Shown piece after piece: positions 38,136 to 49,139 of a stretch of DNA of 64,000 nt. Origin of the DNA: Pseudoblastomonas marina (lineage in GTDB: Bacteria; Pseudomonadota; Alphaproteobacteria; Sphingomonadales; Sphingomonadaceae); contig NZ_BMID01000001.1 in NCBI RefSeq assembly GCF_014641655.1, forward strand, positions 868,001 through 932,000. The letters run 5' to 3'. Under the pieces are notes generated by a model, which was not told the DNA's origin, did not search any database, and was given only the letters and a program-made list of their open reading frames with translations. Each line of letters begins with the position of its first letter. Position 1 is the first letter of the stretch. The translations under genes were made by a program, and so were the position numbers.

Positions 38136-38696
38136 ATGAAAAAGCTTCTGATGACGAGTGTCGCCGCAGCGACCGCAATGGCCATGGCCCCGAACGCGAT
38201 GGCCGACGACCACATGGAAATGCAGGTCGAACTGACCGCCCAGCAGCAGGCGATGTATGACGACTGGAGCGATGCCAATCGCATGGCCTACGACGCCTGG
38301 CCGGCCGATGTTCAGGTCTATTACTGGACGCTGACGCCGATGCAGACGCGTGCCTGGTGGCAGCTCACCGATGAACAGCGCGTCGCAATCTTCGAGATGG
38401 CCCCGGCTCAGCGTGCGGCAACATGGCAGTCGATCTCGCAGCAAATGAACCAGCGCAGCGCCACGGCGCAGACGGCAACCACGACGGACGCCACGACGGC
38501 TCCGCGCTACCAGTCGAATGCCGTGGTCCAGACCACGCCTGCTTCGACGCGTTCGGCCAAGGGTGAATACCCGATCTGCCGTGGCGACATGACCGATGGC
38601 TGCATCCAGCCCCGCGCCGCGGGCAAGAACTGGGGCAATCGCCCGCTCGATTACTGGCCGGGCAAGCCCGCCAGCGAGATGGATGATGACAGCTAA
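38136..38696 (+). CDS. exported aromatic-rich protein of unknown function
   Basis: A 186-residue secreted protein: signal peptide MKKLLMTSVAAATAMAMAPNAMADD, then a Trp/Tyr-rich domain (DDWSDANRMAYDAWPADVQVYYWTLTPMQTRAWWQLTD), a Thr/Ala linker, and a C-terminal YPICRGDMTDGCIQPRAAGKNWGNRPLDYWPG segment with two Cys. I know no characterised relative; similar proteins are annotated as hypothetical in Erythrobacter. GAGAGGAA 7 nt before the ATG supports it over the in-frame GTG one codon earlier. A clean terminator follows, so it is monocistronic and divergent from the helicase. Confidence 0.78.
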   Translation: MKKLLMTSVAAATAMAMAPNAMADDHMEMQVELTAQQQAMYDDWSDANRMAYDAWPADVQVYYWTLTPMQTRAWWQLTDEQRVAIFEMAPAQRAATWQSISQQMNQRSATAQTATTTDATTAPRYQSNAVVQTTPASTRSAKGEYPICRGDMTDGCIQPRAAGKNWGNRPLDYWPGKPASEMDDDS

Positions 38697-38718
38697 TCGC
38701 TGACGATCTCACGAAATC

Positions 38719-38746
38719 GGGCGTCGCATTCGCGGCGCCCTTTTTC
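38719..38746 (+). terminator. intrinsic terminator after the exported aromatic-rich protein
   Basis: GGGCGTCGC with GCGGCGCCC makes a 9-bp stem with one G-T pair, a 4-nt loop and TTTTT, about 22 bp after the stop codon. Confidence 0.8.
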
Positions 38747-38777
38747 TATGCGTGGCACCAACAGGGGAGAAATCGAA

Positions 38778-39188
38778 ATGCTGACAGGCGGCTGCCATTG
38801 CGGGGCGATCCGCTACGAGATCGAGGGCGAACCGATCAACCACGCACTGTGCCATTGCGTCGATTGCCAGCGCACTTCGGGCGCGCCGATGGTCGGCTGG
38901 CTGATGGTCGAGAATTCCGCGCTCAAGGTCAGCGGCGAGCCGGTGGTCTATCCCTCGTCCGAACACGCACTGCGCTATTTCTGCGTCCAGTGCGGCACCG
39001 GCCTGTTCTATTCCAATGCCGGGATGCTGCCCGGCAAGGTCGACGTGCAAAGCGCGACTCTGGACGAGCCCGGCGAAGTGGCTCCACAGGCGCATATCCA
39101 GACCGCCGAACGGATCGGATGGATGAAAGATGTGCATCGCCTTCCCGAATTCGAGCGGTTCCCGCCACAGGACGGCGAGGCGGGGTAG
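38778..39188 (+). CDS. GFA family zinc protein
   Basis: A 136-residue protein of the GFA (glutathione-dependent formaldehyde-activating, CENP-V) family. Cysteines typical of the two-zinc fold are at GGCHCGAIRYE (about 5-8), CHCVDCQRTSG (about 26-32) and FCVQCGTGLF (about 73-78). Despite the name, most members have no proven glutathione chemistry. GGGGAG precedes the ATG. Its stop is one base from the stop of convergent rsmD. Confidence 0.88.
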   Translation: MLTGGCHCGAIRYEIEGEPINHALCHCVDCQRTSGAPMVGWLMVENSALKVSGEPVVYPSSEHALRYFCVQCGTGLFYSNAGMLPGKVDVQSATLDEPGEVAPQAHIQTAERIGWMKDVHRLPEFERFPPQDGEAG

Positions 39189-39189
39189 C

Positions 39190-39747
39190 CTATTCCGGGC
39201 GCAGGATCGTCAGCTTGGCCTTGCCGACATTGCGCTCGGCCTCGACCGCCAACGTCCTGACTGCAATGTCCTCGTCGCGTGCCGTTTCGAGCGCGATCCA
39301 GGTCGCCGGGCCGATCCAGCCGAGGCGGATCATGCGGTCGAGCGCGACCTGGCCGGCACCGGTATCGTAAGGCGGGTCGAGCAGGATCAGGTCGGTCTGC
39401 TGCTTGGCGGGGCCCAGCCCCATCACCGAACCGGCCTGCACGGTGGATCGAGCACGCGCGTCGAGCGCATCGATATTCGCGCGGATCGTGTCGATTGCCT
39501 GCTTGTCCTCCTCCACGAACAGGCAATGCGCCGCCCCGCGCGACAGCGCCTCGAGCCCGAGCGCACCCGATCCGGCGAACAGGTCCGCGACCGACAGGTC
39601 ATCGAAGCTGCCGATCCGGCTGGCCAGCATGTTGAACAGTGTTTCGCGCGTGCGATCGGCGGTGGGGCGCGTCGCATCGCTTTTTGGTATCGCAACCTTG
39701 CGACCGCGCCATGCGCCGGCGACGATCCGGAGATTGCCTGGCCTCAC
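39190..39747 (-). CDS. rsmD: 16S rRNA (guanine-966-N2)-methyltransferase
   Basis: A 185-residue methyltransferase that modifies G966 of 16S rRNA in the 30S subunit. LRIVAGAWRGRKVAIP and TRPTADRTRETLFNML are diagnostic N-terminal motifs; SAM motif LFAGSGALGLEALSRGA is at 56-72, and the catalytic DPPY at 124-127. It overlaps the end of the upstream pseudouridine synthase by 4 nt (ATGA), a pairing of two rRNA modification genes that suggests coupled expression. Confidence 0.95.
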   Translation of the reverse strand: MRPGNLRIVAGAWRGRKVAIPKSDATRPTADRTRETLFNMLASRIGSFDDLSVADLFAGSGALGLEALSRGAAHCLFVEEDKQAIDTIRANIDALDARARSTVQAGSVMGLGPAKQQTDLILLDPPYDTGAGQVALDRMIRLGWIGPATWIALETARDEDIAVRTLAVEAERNVGKAKLTILRPE

Positions 39748-40496
39748 AGCTTGAGCTTCCGCTTGAGTGCATCGACCGCCGGGCGGGCAATGCGATCAGC
39801 TGCGCCGCGCGGCAGGTCGTCGAGCGCGAACGGGCCATAGGCGGTGCGGACCAGCCGCGAGACCTTGAGACCGAGATGTTCGAGCACACGGCGCACCTCG
39901 CGGTTCTTGCCCTCTGTAATGGTGATCTCGATCCACTTGTTCGCGCCGGTGCTGCGCTCGAGATTCGCGTCGATCGGGCCGTAGCGGACGCCGTCGATCT
40001 CGATCCCCTCACTCAATTCCTCGAGCTGTTCCTGCGTGACCTCGCCGAAAGCGCGGGCGCGATAGGTGCGCGGGATGTTGGAGGAGGGCAGTTCGAGTGC
40101 GCGTTTAAGCTCGCCGTCATTGGTCAGCAGTAGCAGGCCCTCGGTGTTGAGATCGAGCCTACCGACAGGCATCACCCGCGGCGAACCCTTGGGCATCGCG
40201 TTGCGCAACGCATCGTAGATCGTCGCGCGCCCCTTCGGATCGCGCTCGGCAGTCAACAGTCCGGTGGGCTTATGGAAGCGGTAAACGAGCGTTGGCGCGG
40301 GCTTGCCGACCGGCTTGCCGTCGACGGTCACCCCGCGCAGGTCGGGCAGCACGGTGTTGGCGGTGTCGAGCGTCTTGCCGTCGAGCGCCACGCGACCCTC
40401 GTCGATCATGCGCTCGGCGGCACGCCGGCTGGCGACGCCGGCGCGCGCCAGCAGTTTGGCGATCCGCTCGCCTTCACGTTTCGGTTCATCAGACAT
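39744..40496 (-). CDS. rluB: 23S rRNA pseudouridine synthase (RluB/RsuA family)
   Basis: A 250-residue pseudouridine synthase. An S4 RNA-binding domain at about 10-60 (AKLLARAGVASRRAAERMIDEGRV) precedes the catalytic domain, where D115 in GRLDLNTEGLLLLT is the nucleophile. EITITEGKNREVRRVLEHLGLKVSRLVR is the family's conserved tail. RluB (U2605 of 23S rRNA) is most likely, with RsuA and RluE possible. It is translationally coupled to rsmD downstream and lies 6 bp from the Rieske oxygenase's 3' end on the same strand. Confidence 0.9.
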   Translation of the reverse strand: MSDEPKREGERIAKLLARAGVASRRAAERMIDEGRVALDGKTLDTANTVLPDLRGVTVDGKPVGKPAPTLVYRFHKPTGLLTAERDPKGRATIYDALRNAMPKGSPRVMPVGRLDLNTEGLLLLTNDGELKRALELPSSNIPRTYRARAFGEVTQEQLEELSEGIEIDGVRYGPIDANLERSTGANKWIEITITEGKNREVRRVLEHLGLKVSRLVRTAYGPFALDDLPRGAADRIARPAVDALKRKLKL

Positions 40497-40502
40497 GGGC
40501 GC

Positions 40503-41666
40503 TCAATTGCTGGCGCGGAGCAATTCGTCCAGCGTTTCGTGAAATCGAGCGATCCCGGTTTCGAGCGTGCCGAGGGTGATTTCGGGCACCGCGGCGCTTT
40601 CGAGGCCCTGCTGGCCAAGTTCGGCGGCCCGGAAATCCTCGCTCGCGAAAACGCCGCCGTCGAGCAGTTCCCAGCTGCGCTGCCAGTGATCGCGGGCCTT
40701 GTCGGTCGCCGGTGGCTCGGGGATCAGCATGAAATCCTCGACCAGCGTGCGATCGTGTGCCTGCGGCATCAGCGTCATGATGTTCACGTAATCGGGGCTG
40801 AAGATGAGGATCGTGCCAGGGACGAGCTGGTAGGCATAAGTAATCACGCGGCGCAGGCCGTCGAGGTCCTGCAGGTCCATCCCGTCCATTTCCTCCGCGC
40901 GCCCGACGGCCGAACGCTGGTGCGGCCCGATCTGGTCGCCGGCGGTGATCCCGTCCTTGAAGAACGGCCCGATCGTCTTCGCGTGCAGTCGCTGGACGTG
41001 GTAGCTTTCGAGGAAGGCATCCATGATCAGCTTCCAGTTCGCCGCGACCTCGTGCGTACGGCGCGCGAACAGGTGCTGGTCGGCGAGGTGGAGCGCGTCG
41101 AAGTCCTCGCCGAGCCTTTCCGCCGGACCGAAATCGGCATCTGCATGAGGCGCGAACCAGATCAATCCGCCCGCTTCGACGCTGGGGAGCTCGATCAGGC
41201 CCTTCTCCGACTTGTCGAGGCCGGGGAAGGTTTCGGGACGGGGCAGCGCGAGGAGGCGTCCGTCGAGCGCGTAGGTCCAGGCATGGTAGGGGCAGACCAG
41301 CCGCTTCGAACATTGCACTTCATCGCCTTCGACCAGCCGCGTGGCGCGATGGCGACAGACATTGGCAAAGACATGCCCGGTGCCGTCCTTGTCACGCGTG
41401 ATCAGCAGCGGTTGCCCGGTGGCGTCGTGCGGCACCGCCATGCCCGGTTCGGGCAGCAGCGCAGAGGGCGCGAGCACCTGCGGCATCCTCCCGAACAGCG
41501 CGGTTTTCTCGCGCACGAAGAAATCGGGGTCGGTATAGCGTCCGGCCGGCAGGGTCAGGCCGGCTTCTCCCTGGCGTGCAATCCCGTCGGCGATGTCCTG
41601 AGCGAGCGCCAGTTGCCCCGCTGTAGGTCGCGATTCCCGCTTTTCGGGAGCCTTCGTGGCCATCAT
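40503..41666 (-). CDS. Rieske-type aromatic ring-hydroxylating oxygenase, alpha subunit
   Basis: A 387-residue non-heme iron oxygenase. The Rieske centre ligands are C104-H106 and C125-H128 (CRHR...CPYHAW). The mononuclear iron site is [19 protein letters not shown], with H223 and H228 as ligands and an Asp expected further on. Such enzymes oxygenate aromatic, quaternary amine or sterol-like substrates and need a separate reductase and ferredoxin, none of which is adjacent. Start is at the double ATG (MMATKAP), 65 bp from divergent ampG. Substrate unknown. Confidence 0.88.
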   Translation of the reverse strand: MMATKAPEKRESRPTAGQLALAQDIADGIARQGEAGLTLPAGRYTDPDFFVREKTALFGRMPQVLAPSALLPEPGMAVPHDATGQPLLITRDKDGTGHVFANVCRHRATRLVEGDEVQCSKRLVCPYHAWTYALDGRLLALPRPETFPGLDKSEKGLIELPSVEAGGLIWFAPHADADFGPAERLGEDFDALHLADQHLFARRTHEVAANWKLIMDAFLESYHVQRLHAKTIGPFFKDGITAGDQIGPHQRSAVGRAEEMDGMDLQDLDGLRRVITYAYQLVPGTILIFSPDYVNIMTLMPQAHDRTLVEDFMLIPEPPATDKARDHWQRSWELLDGGVFASEDFRAAELGQQGLESAAVPEITLGTLETGIARFHETLDELLRASN

Positions 41667-41731
41667 CCATTTCCCATTCAACCAGCAGGCGTTAGTCTGG
41701 CACACGCGACGGAAAAACAAAAGGAACGCGC

Positions 41732-43558
41732 ATGGCCGATACGGCGATCGAGGGGGACACTCCGAAAAAGGCAAAACCGGGCTGGGGCGAGGTCTTTCGC
41801 TCGTTGCGCAACCGCAAGAGCGGTTTCATGGTGCTGTTCGGCTTTGCCAGCGGGCTGCCCTTCGCGCTTTTCCTCGGCACGCTCTATGCCTGGCTGACGG
41901 AGGCCGAGGTCGACCTGGAAACGATGGGCGTCTTCTCGCTTATCGGGCTCGCCTATGCCTTCCAGTTCATCTGGTCGCCGCTGATCGACAAGGTCAATCT
42001 CGGGCCCTTCCGCCGCTTCGGGAAGCGCAAGCAGTGGATCGTTCCCGCGCAGATCCTGTTGGGCGCCATTCTCGTCACGATGAGTGTGCTCGAGCCGAAG
42101 ACCCAGCTGGGCTGGTTCTCGCTCCTCGCCGGGATCGGTGCGCTCGCCAGCGCGACGCAGGACATCGCGATCAATGCCTGGCGCATCGACGTCGCCGACG
42201 AGGAAGCGACGCTCGATATCCTCTCGACGATCTACCAGATGGGATACCGCCTCGCCTCGCTCGTCGGCGGCGCCCTCGGCCTGATCATCGCCGCGCGGAT
42301 CGGCTGGCCCGAAACCTACATGATTATGGGCGCGATCCTGCTCGTGATCGGTTTCTTCGGCACCTTCGCACCCGATAGCGGAAGTGACAGCGCGGCCACG
42401 ATCGGCGCGAGCGAGGACGAACTCGCCGAGCTTTACGCGCCGGGCGAAGTCCATCCCGAGGCGCGCCGCCGGGCGCTGTGGCAGGTCCTGCTGCTGTGGG
42501 GCTGGGCGCTGACGATCCTCGGCATCTTCATGGTTCGCGCGCTGGGCGGCTTCGTGCCGATGCTGCCGCTGGTCCCGCTGGGCGACTCCTATGTGTTCAA
42601 CCCCAACTGGTTTCTGGGGATGTTCCCGCTCGGCGAAGAGGGGCGCCCGGACCCGACCGAATTCACCGCCAAGATGGGGCCGCTGATCATTCTCGCCACA
42701 ATCGTGCTGCCGGCAATTATCGCAGCGGGGCTGGCCAAGGTGAAGCGGGACGGCAGGAACGTGATCGCCGAGCGAGAGGCGGGTGAAATCGCACCCATGC
42801 CCGGCGCGCTCGATCACCTCTATCGCGCGCTGGTCGTCCCGCTGGTCGAGTTCGTCGGCCGCCTCGGCTGGTCGCTGATCCTGATCCTGTCGCTGGTGCT
42901 GACCTATCGTATCTGCGACGCGATCTGGGGCACCTTCGCCTATCCGTTCTATCTCGGCGAACTCGAATACACGAACGACGAAGTCGCCTTCGCGTCCAAG
43001 TTCTTCGGTGTCGGCGCAATCATCGCCGGGCTTGCCTTCGGAGGCTACCTGCTGACCGTCATCGGTCGGATGGCGACGCTGACGATCGGCGCGCTGCTCG
43101 CCGCGCTCACCAACCTGCTCTACGCCGACATGGCGCGAGGCGGTGCGGCGATGCAGGCGGCGAGCGACGCGATCGGCTTTTCAGCGCTGATCAGCTTCAT
43201 GGCTCCGTTCGGATCGGACGCGCTGCCGCGGCTGACTTTCACGATCATGTGGGAGAACCTAGCGATCGGGATCGCCGGGGCGGCCTATGTCGCGTGGCTG
43301 TCCTCGATCGTGTCGAAGAAATATGCCGCCGTGCAATATGCGCTGCTATCCTCTCTGACGCTGCTGATCGGGACGCTGGGACGCGGGGCGCTGGGCGAGA
43401 TGATCGAGGACAAGGGTTATTACTACGTCTTCATCCTGACCACGCTGATCGGCTTCATCGCGGTGGTGCTGTGCCTCGCAGAATGGTGGCGCGAGCGACG
43501 CTACGGCCAGAAGTCGGGCGTCGTGACGCCCGATCATCACGAAGGGGCCGGGAGCTAG
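41732..43558 (+). CDS. ampG: AmpG-type muropeptide MFS permease
   Basis: A 608-residue inner-membrane transporter that imports GlcNAc-1,6-anhydroMurNAc peptides for peptidoglycan recycling. [39 protein letters not shown] and [14 protein letters not shown] are AmpG signatures, with about 12-14 helices. Length exceeds that of many AmpG proteins because of a central loop and extended C-terminus. It fits the lytic transglycosylase encoded earlier. Recycling products also signal beta-lactamase induction in some bacteria, but I see no ampR here. Stop overlaps that of folC in CTAG. Confidence 0.87.
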   Translation: MADTAIEGDTPKKAKPGWGEVFRSLRNRKSGFMVLFGFASGLPFALFLGTLYAWLTEAEVDLETMGVFSLIGLAYAFQFIWSPLIDKVNLGPFRRFGKRKQWIVPAQILLGAILVTMSVLEPKTQLGWFSLLAGIGALASATQDIAINAWRIDVADEEATLDILSTIYQMGYRLASLVGGALGLIIAARIGWPETYMIMGAILLVIGFFGTFAPDSGSDSAATIGASEDELAELYAPGEVHPEARRRALWQVLLLWGWALTILGIFMVRALGGFVPMLPLVPLGDSYVFNPNWFLGMFPLGEEGRPDPTEFTAKMGPLIILATIVLPAIIAAGLAKVKRDGRNVIAEREAGEIAPMPGALDHLYRALVVPLVEFVGRLGWSLILILSLVLTYRICDAIWGTFAYPFYLGELEYTNDEVAFASKFFGVGAIIAGLAFGGYLLTVIGRMATLTIGALLAALTNLLYADMARGGAAMQAASDAIGFSALISFMAPFGSDALPRLTFTIMWENLAIGIAGAAYVAWLSSIVSKKYAAVQYALLSSLTLLIGTLGRGALGEMIEDKGYYYVFILTTLIGFIAVVLCLAEWWRERRYGQKSGVVTPDHHEGAGS

Positions 43559-44841
43559 TCGGGTGCCTCGTCGTTGAGCCGCAGAACCTCCCCGGCGAGG
43601 TAGAGCGAGCCGGCAATGAGCACGGTCAAGCCGTTTTCCGGCAGCGCAGCCAGCGCCTGCTCGACCGTGTCGAATGCCTTCGCGTTCTCGCCGAAGGCCC
43701 CGGCGGCGTGCCAATCGTGTCCTGGCACCGGCACCGCGGAAAGGCTTGCGATACTGTCGCCCAGCGGGTCGACGATCGCGAGCGGGTCCTTGTTCGCGAG
43801 CATGCCGAGCACGAGATGCAGACGCTGTCCGGCGAAGTGGCGCGCAAGGGCCTCGCCCGCCGAGCGGTTGTGCCCGCCGTCGAGCCACACCTCGCGGCCG
43901 CGCGTCAGCGGGCCGTCCGCCAGCCGGTGCAGCCGCGCAGGCCAGCGGGCATCGACCACGCCGCGCCCGAGCGCCTCTTCCGATACGCTCACGAAGTCCT
44001 GATGCCGCAGCATGGCGACCGCGAGCGCCGCATTGCCTGCCTGGTGCGCCCCGGGCATGGCCGGGAGGGGAAGCACGATGCGGCCGTGGCGGTCCTCGTA
44101 TTCGATCCCTGTTCCGACGTTCGCGCTCCATTCGCGCCCGCGCATTGCCAGTGGAGCACCAGCCGCCATCGCCGCGCGCTCGATCTCGAGTGTCGGCCCG
44201 TCGGCATAGTCGAGCGTGACCAGCGAGCAGCCGGGCTTGACGATACCCGCCTTCTCGAACGCGATCCGCGCCATCGGATCGTCGGGTACGCCGTCCTCGG
44301 GTGCGAGCAGGAAGCGCTCGTGGTCGATCCCCAGTGCCGCGATCCCGCAGGCGGCGGGATGCTCGATCACGTTGGTCGCATCGAACCGACCGCCGAGGCC
44401 GACCTCGACCACGCAGGCATCGGCAGGGGTGCGCGCAAAGGCGAGGAAGCTGGCGGCGATGGTGACCTCGAAGAAGCTAGGCGTGAGGTCCGCACCCGCA
44501 TCGAGCACTTCTTCGAGCAAGTCCGCGAGCAACGCGTCGGACACCAGCTCGCCCGCAATCCGGATGCGCTCGTTGTAGCGCACGAGATGCGGGCTGGTGG
44601 CGACGTGCACGCGCTTGCCGTCGGCTTCGAGAATGGCGCGCAGGAAGGCGCAGGTCGATCCCTTGCCGTTGGTTCCGGCGACGTGGAACACCGGCGGGAG
44701 CGAGAGATGCGGGTCGTCCAGCCGCGCGAGCAACGCGCGCATCGTGTCGAGCCCCAGCCGCCCCTCGGGAAGCGAGAGCGCCTCCAGCCTGTCGAGCTGG
44801 GCCTGGACTCGCACGTCGTCGGACTGCGCGAAATCGCGCAA
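43555..44841 (-). CDS. folC: bifunctional folylpolyglutamate synthase / dihydrofolate synthase
   Basis: A 428-residue Mur-ligase-family enzyme that adds glutamate to dihydropteroate and then to reduced folates. The ATP loop HVAGTNGKGST is at 53-63; SPHLVRYNERIRI, EVGLGGRFDATNV and LDGGHNRSAGEALARH are conserved. It ends the minus-strand array and lies 8 bp downstream of accD. The accD-folC order is widely conserved in bacteria. Confidence 0.95.
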   Translation of the reverse strand: MRDFAQSDDVRVQAQLDRLEALSLPEGRLGLDTMRALLARLDDPHLSLPPVFHVAGTNGKGSTCAFLRAILEADGKRVHVATSPHLVRYNERIRIAGELVSDALLADLLEEVLDAGADLTPSFFEVTIAASFLAFARTPADACVVEVGLGGRFDATNVIEHPAACGIAALGIDHERFLLAPEDGVPDDPMARIAFEKAGIVKPGCSLVTLDYADGPTLEIERAAMAAGAPLAMRGREWSANVGTGIEYEDRHGRIVLPLPAMPGAHQAGNAALAVAMLRHQDFVSVSEEALGRGVVDARWPARLHRLADGPLTRGREVWLDGGHNRSAGEALARHFAGQRLHLVLGMLANKDPLAIVDPLGDSIASLSAVPVPGHDWHAAGAFGENAKAFDTVEQALAALPENGLTVLIAGSLYLAGEVLRLNDEAPD

Positions 44842-44849
44842 GGCTGGCC

Positions 44850-45698
44850 TCAGGCCGCTGCGCGCGGCGAGAGATAGTCGAGCAGCATCGCCAGCTCGTC
44901 GCGCAGTTCGTGGCGATGGACCACGCGATCGACCATGCCGTGTTCGTGCAGGTATTCGGCGCGCTGGAACCCGTCGGGCAACTGCTCGCGAATGGTGTTC
45001 TGGATCACGCGTGCCCCGGCGAAGCCGATCAGGCAGCCGGGCTCGGCGATGTGGACGTCGCCGAGCATCGCATAGCTCGCGGTGACGCCGCCCGTGGTCG
45101 GGTCGGTCAGCACGACAATGTAAGGAAGGCCCGCTTCCTTGAGGCGGCGCACCGCGACCGTCGTCTTGGGCATCTGCATCAGGCTGAGGATGCCCTCCTG
45201 CATGCGCGCGCCGCCGGCGGCGGTGCAGATCACGTAGGGCACGCGGTCCTTGAGCGCGCGGTCGACGCCATGGACGAAGGCACTGCCCACCGCCATGCCC
45301 ATCGACCCGCCCATGAAGGCGAAATCCTGCACGCCGAGCACCACGCGGTGGCCCTTGATCGCGCCTGCCGCATTGGTCAGCGCATCGGGATGCGGGTTCT
45401 TTGCGCGCGCCTGCTTGAGCCGCGCGGGGTAAGCCTTCGTATCCTTGAACTTGAGCGGGTCCTCGCGGACCTGCGGCGTCGGCAGGACCTCGTAACCCTG
45501 GTCAAGCAGGATGGCGAAGCGCATGTCGGTGCCGATGCGCCCGTGATGGTCGCATTTGGGGCAGACGCGCGCGTTCTCGTCATATTCCTTGGTGAACACC
45601 ATCTCGTCGCAAGCGGGACACTTGATCCAGAGATTGTCGGCGGTTTCCCGCTTGGCACCGAAGGGAAGCGAATTGCGAACACGTGATAGCCAGCTCAT
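44850..45698 (-). CDS. accD: acetyl-CoA carboxylase carboxyltransferase subunit beta
   Basis: A 282-residue subunit that transfers carboxyl from biotin to acetyl-CoA with AccA. The N-terminal zinc ribbon is C27-PA-C30 and C46-PK-C49; [22 protein letters not shown] and [16 protein letters not shown] are in the crotonase-like core. The start overlaps trpA's stop by 4 nt (ATGA), so fatty acid and tryptophan genes are coupled. Confidence 0.96.
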   Translation of the reverse strand: MSWLSRVRNSLPFGAKRETADNLWIKCPACDEMVFTKEYDENARVCPKCDHHGRIGTDMRFAILLDQGYEVLPTPQVREDPLKFKDTKAYPARLKQARAKNPHPDALTNAAGAIKGHRVVLGVQDFAFMGGSMGMAVGSAFVHGVDRALKDRVPYVICTAAGGARMQEGILSLMQMPKTTVAVRRLKEAGLPYIVVLTDPTTGGVTASYAMLGDVHIAEPGCLIGFAGARVIQNTIREQLPDGFQRAEYLHEHGMVDRVVHRHELRDELAMLLDYLSPRAAA

Positions 45699-46501
45699 GG
45701 CTGAGCCCTTTCGGCGCTGTGGACCGCCTTGGCAAGGGCCGAGACGGCCTCGCGCAGCCTGTCGGGCGCGTTTTCGCCGTGCTCGCCAACCAGCTCGACC
45801 AGCGCCGATCCGACCACCACGCCATCGGCATGGGCGGCGATGTCGGCCGCCTGTTCGGGCGTGCGTACGCCGAAGCCGACCGCCACCGGCAGATCGGTCT
45901 GCGCTTTCAGCCGCGCGACCGCTTCGGCGATCGAACCGCTCGCGGCCTGCTGCTTGCCGGTGATCCCGGCGACAGAGACGTAATAGAGGAAGCCTCCCGC
46001 GCCCTCGAGCACTTGCGGCAGGCGTGCGTCATGGGTGGTCGGCGTGGCGAGGCGGATCACGGCGATCCCCGCGTCGCGCAGCGCCGGTCCGAGGTCCTCG
46101 TCCTCCTCGGGGCCCAAATCGACGCAGATCACCCCGTCGACGCCGGCATCGGCAGCGGCTGAAGCGAACCATTCGGGCCCGCGCCGCACCATCGGATTGG
46201 CATAGCCCATCAGCACCAGCGGCACGTCCGGATGCCGCGCGCGGAACCTCGTCGCGATCGCGAGCACGTCGGCGGTGGTCGTGCCCTTGCCGAGACTGCG
46301 CAGGTTGGCGGCCTGGATCGCCGGTCCGTCGGCCATCGGATCGGTGAAGGGCATGCCGAGCTCGATCACATCGGCGCCGCCCGCGACCAGCGCATCGAGA
46401 TTGGCGTCGGTATCGCCGTCGCCCGCCGTCACGAAGCAGACGAGCGCGGGGTGCGCTTTGGCGAAGGCGTTGGAGAGGCGATTCGCGGGGTTATCGTTCA
46501 T
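45695..46501 (-). CDS. trpA: tryptophan synthase alpha subunit
   Basis: A 268-residue TIM barrel that cleaves indole-3-glycerol phosphate to indole and passes it to TrpB. Catalytic E47 (IELGMPF) and D58 (PMADGP) are present, with YVSVAGITG further on. Normally trpA directly follows trpB; here a 507-bp gene and a 180-bp spacer separate them. Thus trpA may depend on read-through or on a new promoter in the spacer. Its 3' end overlaps accD by 4 nt. Confidence 0.96.
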   Translation of the reverse strand: MNDNPANRLSNAFAKAHPALVCFVTAGDGDTDANLDALVAGGADVIELGMPFTDPMADGPAIQAANLRSLGKGTTTADVLAIATRFRARHPDVPLVLMGYANPMVRRGPEWFASAAADAGVDGVICVDLGPEEDEDLGPALRDAGIAVIRLATPTTHDARLPQVLEGAGGFLYYVSVAGITGKQQAASGSIAEAVARLKAQTDLPVAVGFGVRTPEQAADIAAHADGVVVGSALVELVGEHGENAPDRLREAVSALAKAVHSAERAQP

Positions 46502-46577
46502 TTCGGGGGGCTCGAAGCTGAAGGCATGGACCGGGTGTTACACTGTTCAGGGGAAGAAAAATCGGCGGGGGTCGAGC

Positions 46578-46586
46578 GGGGGGGGG
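46578..46586. repeat. G9/C9 homopolymer in the orphan gene-trpA spacer
   Basis: Nine consecutive G (C on the coding strand of trpA) lie about 75 bp upstream of the trpA start, in the 180-bp spacer after the orphan membrane gene. Such runs are prone to slippage; here it could alter promoter or transcript spacing, or could simply be noise or an assembly artefact. I see no gene in the spacer. Confidence 0.5.
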
Positions 46587-46681
46587 CGTGAAAGTGGCCG
46601 TAGAGGGCGGGATCGCTGCGGTCATCAATCTAAGATGGCACACCCAAAGCTATGTAGGACAGCTTACCTATATCGCTAACA

Positions 46682-47188
46682 TCATCCCTTTTTCTGAAAG
46701 CGGGATCTGGTTGCGAACCAAATCTTGACAGCAGCCAACGCGCAGAGGGCGATAAACAAGCACAGAAAAATTGCCGTCTTCCATAAGGGCGTCCAGCTGC
46801 CACAGCCATCAAACATGAGCACGTTAGGCGGGAGTTCGAGCTCAGGACAGAATAGATCGTTGAGCCACAGTGACTGATGGAAGATTGCGGCGATTCCTAG
46901 CGCCGCGACGAGAGCGGATACGTTGCGATAAGCAGCGAGCGCAATCTTGGTGGTTCGAGCTTCAACAAAATCAGCGAAATGCCAGAGTGCGACCGGTAAG
47001 AACATCCACTGGAAGAAATCGATTGCTCCGAACAGGGTGATGATTTGATCTGAGAATGGACGATTGAGCGCGTACGTTTTTGGTAGCCAAGTAAACCATT
47101 CATGTAATGCCATAAGGGACGACATCAGCATAAGAAGCATCATGCTGGTCAGCCAATTGACTAGCTTGAGGCGGTATTCGGCGCTCAA
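46682..47188 (-). CDS. orphan four-helix membrane protein between trpB and trpA
   Basis: A 168-residue membrane protein that I do not recognise. Four hydrophobic segments: LVNWLTSMMLLMLMSSLMAL (about 8-28), IITLFGAIDFFQWMFLPVALWHF, VSALVAALGIAAIFHQSLWL and TAIFLCLFIALCALAAVKIWF; the tail is basic (ATRSRFQKKG). I start at a TTG 4 bp after the trpB stop, since it gives a cytoplasmic lead (SAEYRLK) before helix 1; a start at the later ATGs would cut into that helix. Base composition is visibly lower in GC than its neighbours, with codons such as TTA and CAT. It looks like an acquired gene that uses the trp transcript. Confidence 0.7.
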   Translation of the reverse strand: MSAEYRLKLVNWLTSMMLLMLMSSLMALHEWFTWLPKTYALNRPFSDQIITLFGAIDFFQWMFLPVALWHFADFVEARTTKIALAAYRNVSALVAALGIAAIFHQSLWLNDLFCPELELPPNVLMFDGCGSWTPLWKTAIFLCLFIALCALAAVKIWFATRSRFQKKG

Positions 47189-47192
47189 CTTT

Positions 47193-48442
<1,250 letters not shown>

Positions 48443-48446
<4 letters not shown>

Positions 48447-49075
48447 GCGTTTCTCGCCGCCTCGCAAAACGCGCGGATCTTCTCCAGGTCCTTGACCCCG
48501 GGCTCGCTTTCGGTGCCGCTCGAGGTGTCGACCAGCATGGCGTCGGTCTCGCGGATCGCCTGTGCGACGTTGTCCGGGTCGAGACCGCCGGCGAGCCCAT
48601 AGGGCAACTTGCCGTCATACCCCTTGAGCAGCGTCCAGTCGAAGGCGGTGCCGTTGCCGCCGGGCAGCTTCTGTGCCGGTGCGTCGAACAGCAGCATGTC
48701 GGCCGCGCCTTCATAGGCCTTGGCGCGTTCGAGCGTCTGCGCGTTCTGGAGGCCGCGTGCCTTCCACACCTCGACGGGGGCATTTTCCTTGACGACCTTG
48801 AGCCATTCGGCGGTTTCGCTGCCGTGGAACTGGACCACATCGGGGCGCACCGCCTCGATCGCGAGTGCGGTCGGCTTGGGTTCCTGGTTGACCAGCAGCA
48901 GCACGACCTTGAGCGAGGAGGGCGCGCGCATCCGCAGCTTGGCCGCCTGGTCGAGCGTGACGTGGCGCGGGCTCGGCTCGTAATGGACGAGCCCGATATG
49001 GGTCGCCCCGGCCTCCGCCGCCGCGTCCATCGCCGCCTCGTCGCGAATGCCGCAAATCTTGATCTGGATGCTCAT
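48443..49075 (-). CDS. trpF: phosphoribosylanthranilate isomerase
   Basis: A 210-residue TIM barrel for the Amadori rearrangement in tryptophan synthesis. The catalytic Cys is C8 in IKICGIRD, and the Asp is in [21 protein letters not shown] and [15 protein letters not shown] bind phosphate. Coupled to trpB by a 4-nt overlap. It begins 64 bp downstream of the metallo-beta-lactamase on the same strand, with no terminator seen between, so both may lie on one message. Confidence 0.95.
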
Positions 49076-49139
49076 GCGCGCACCGATTACGCGGTTATGC
49101 GCCGCGCGCAACCCCGGCGATCGGGACTGGCGATCGGGC

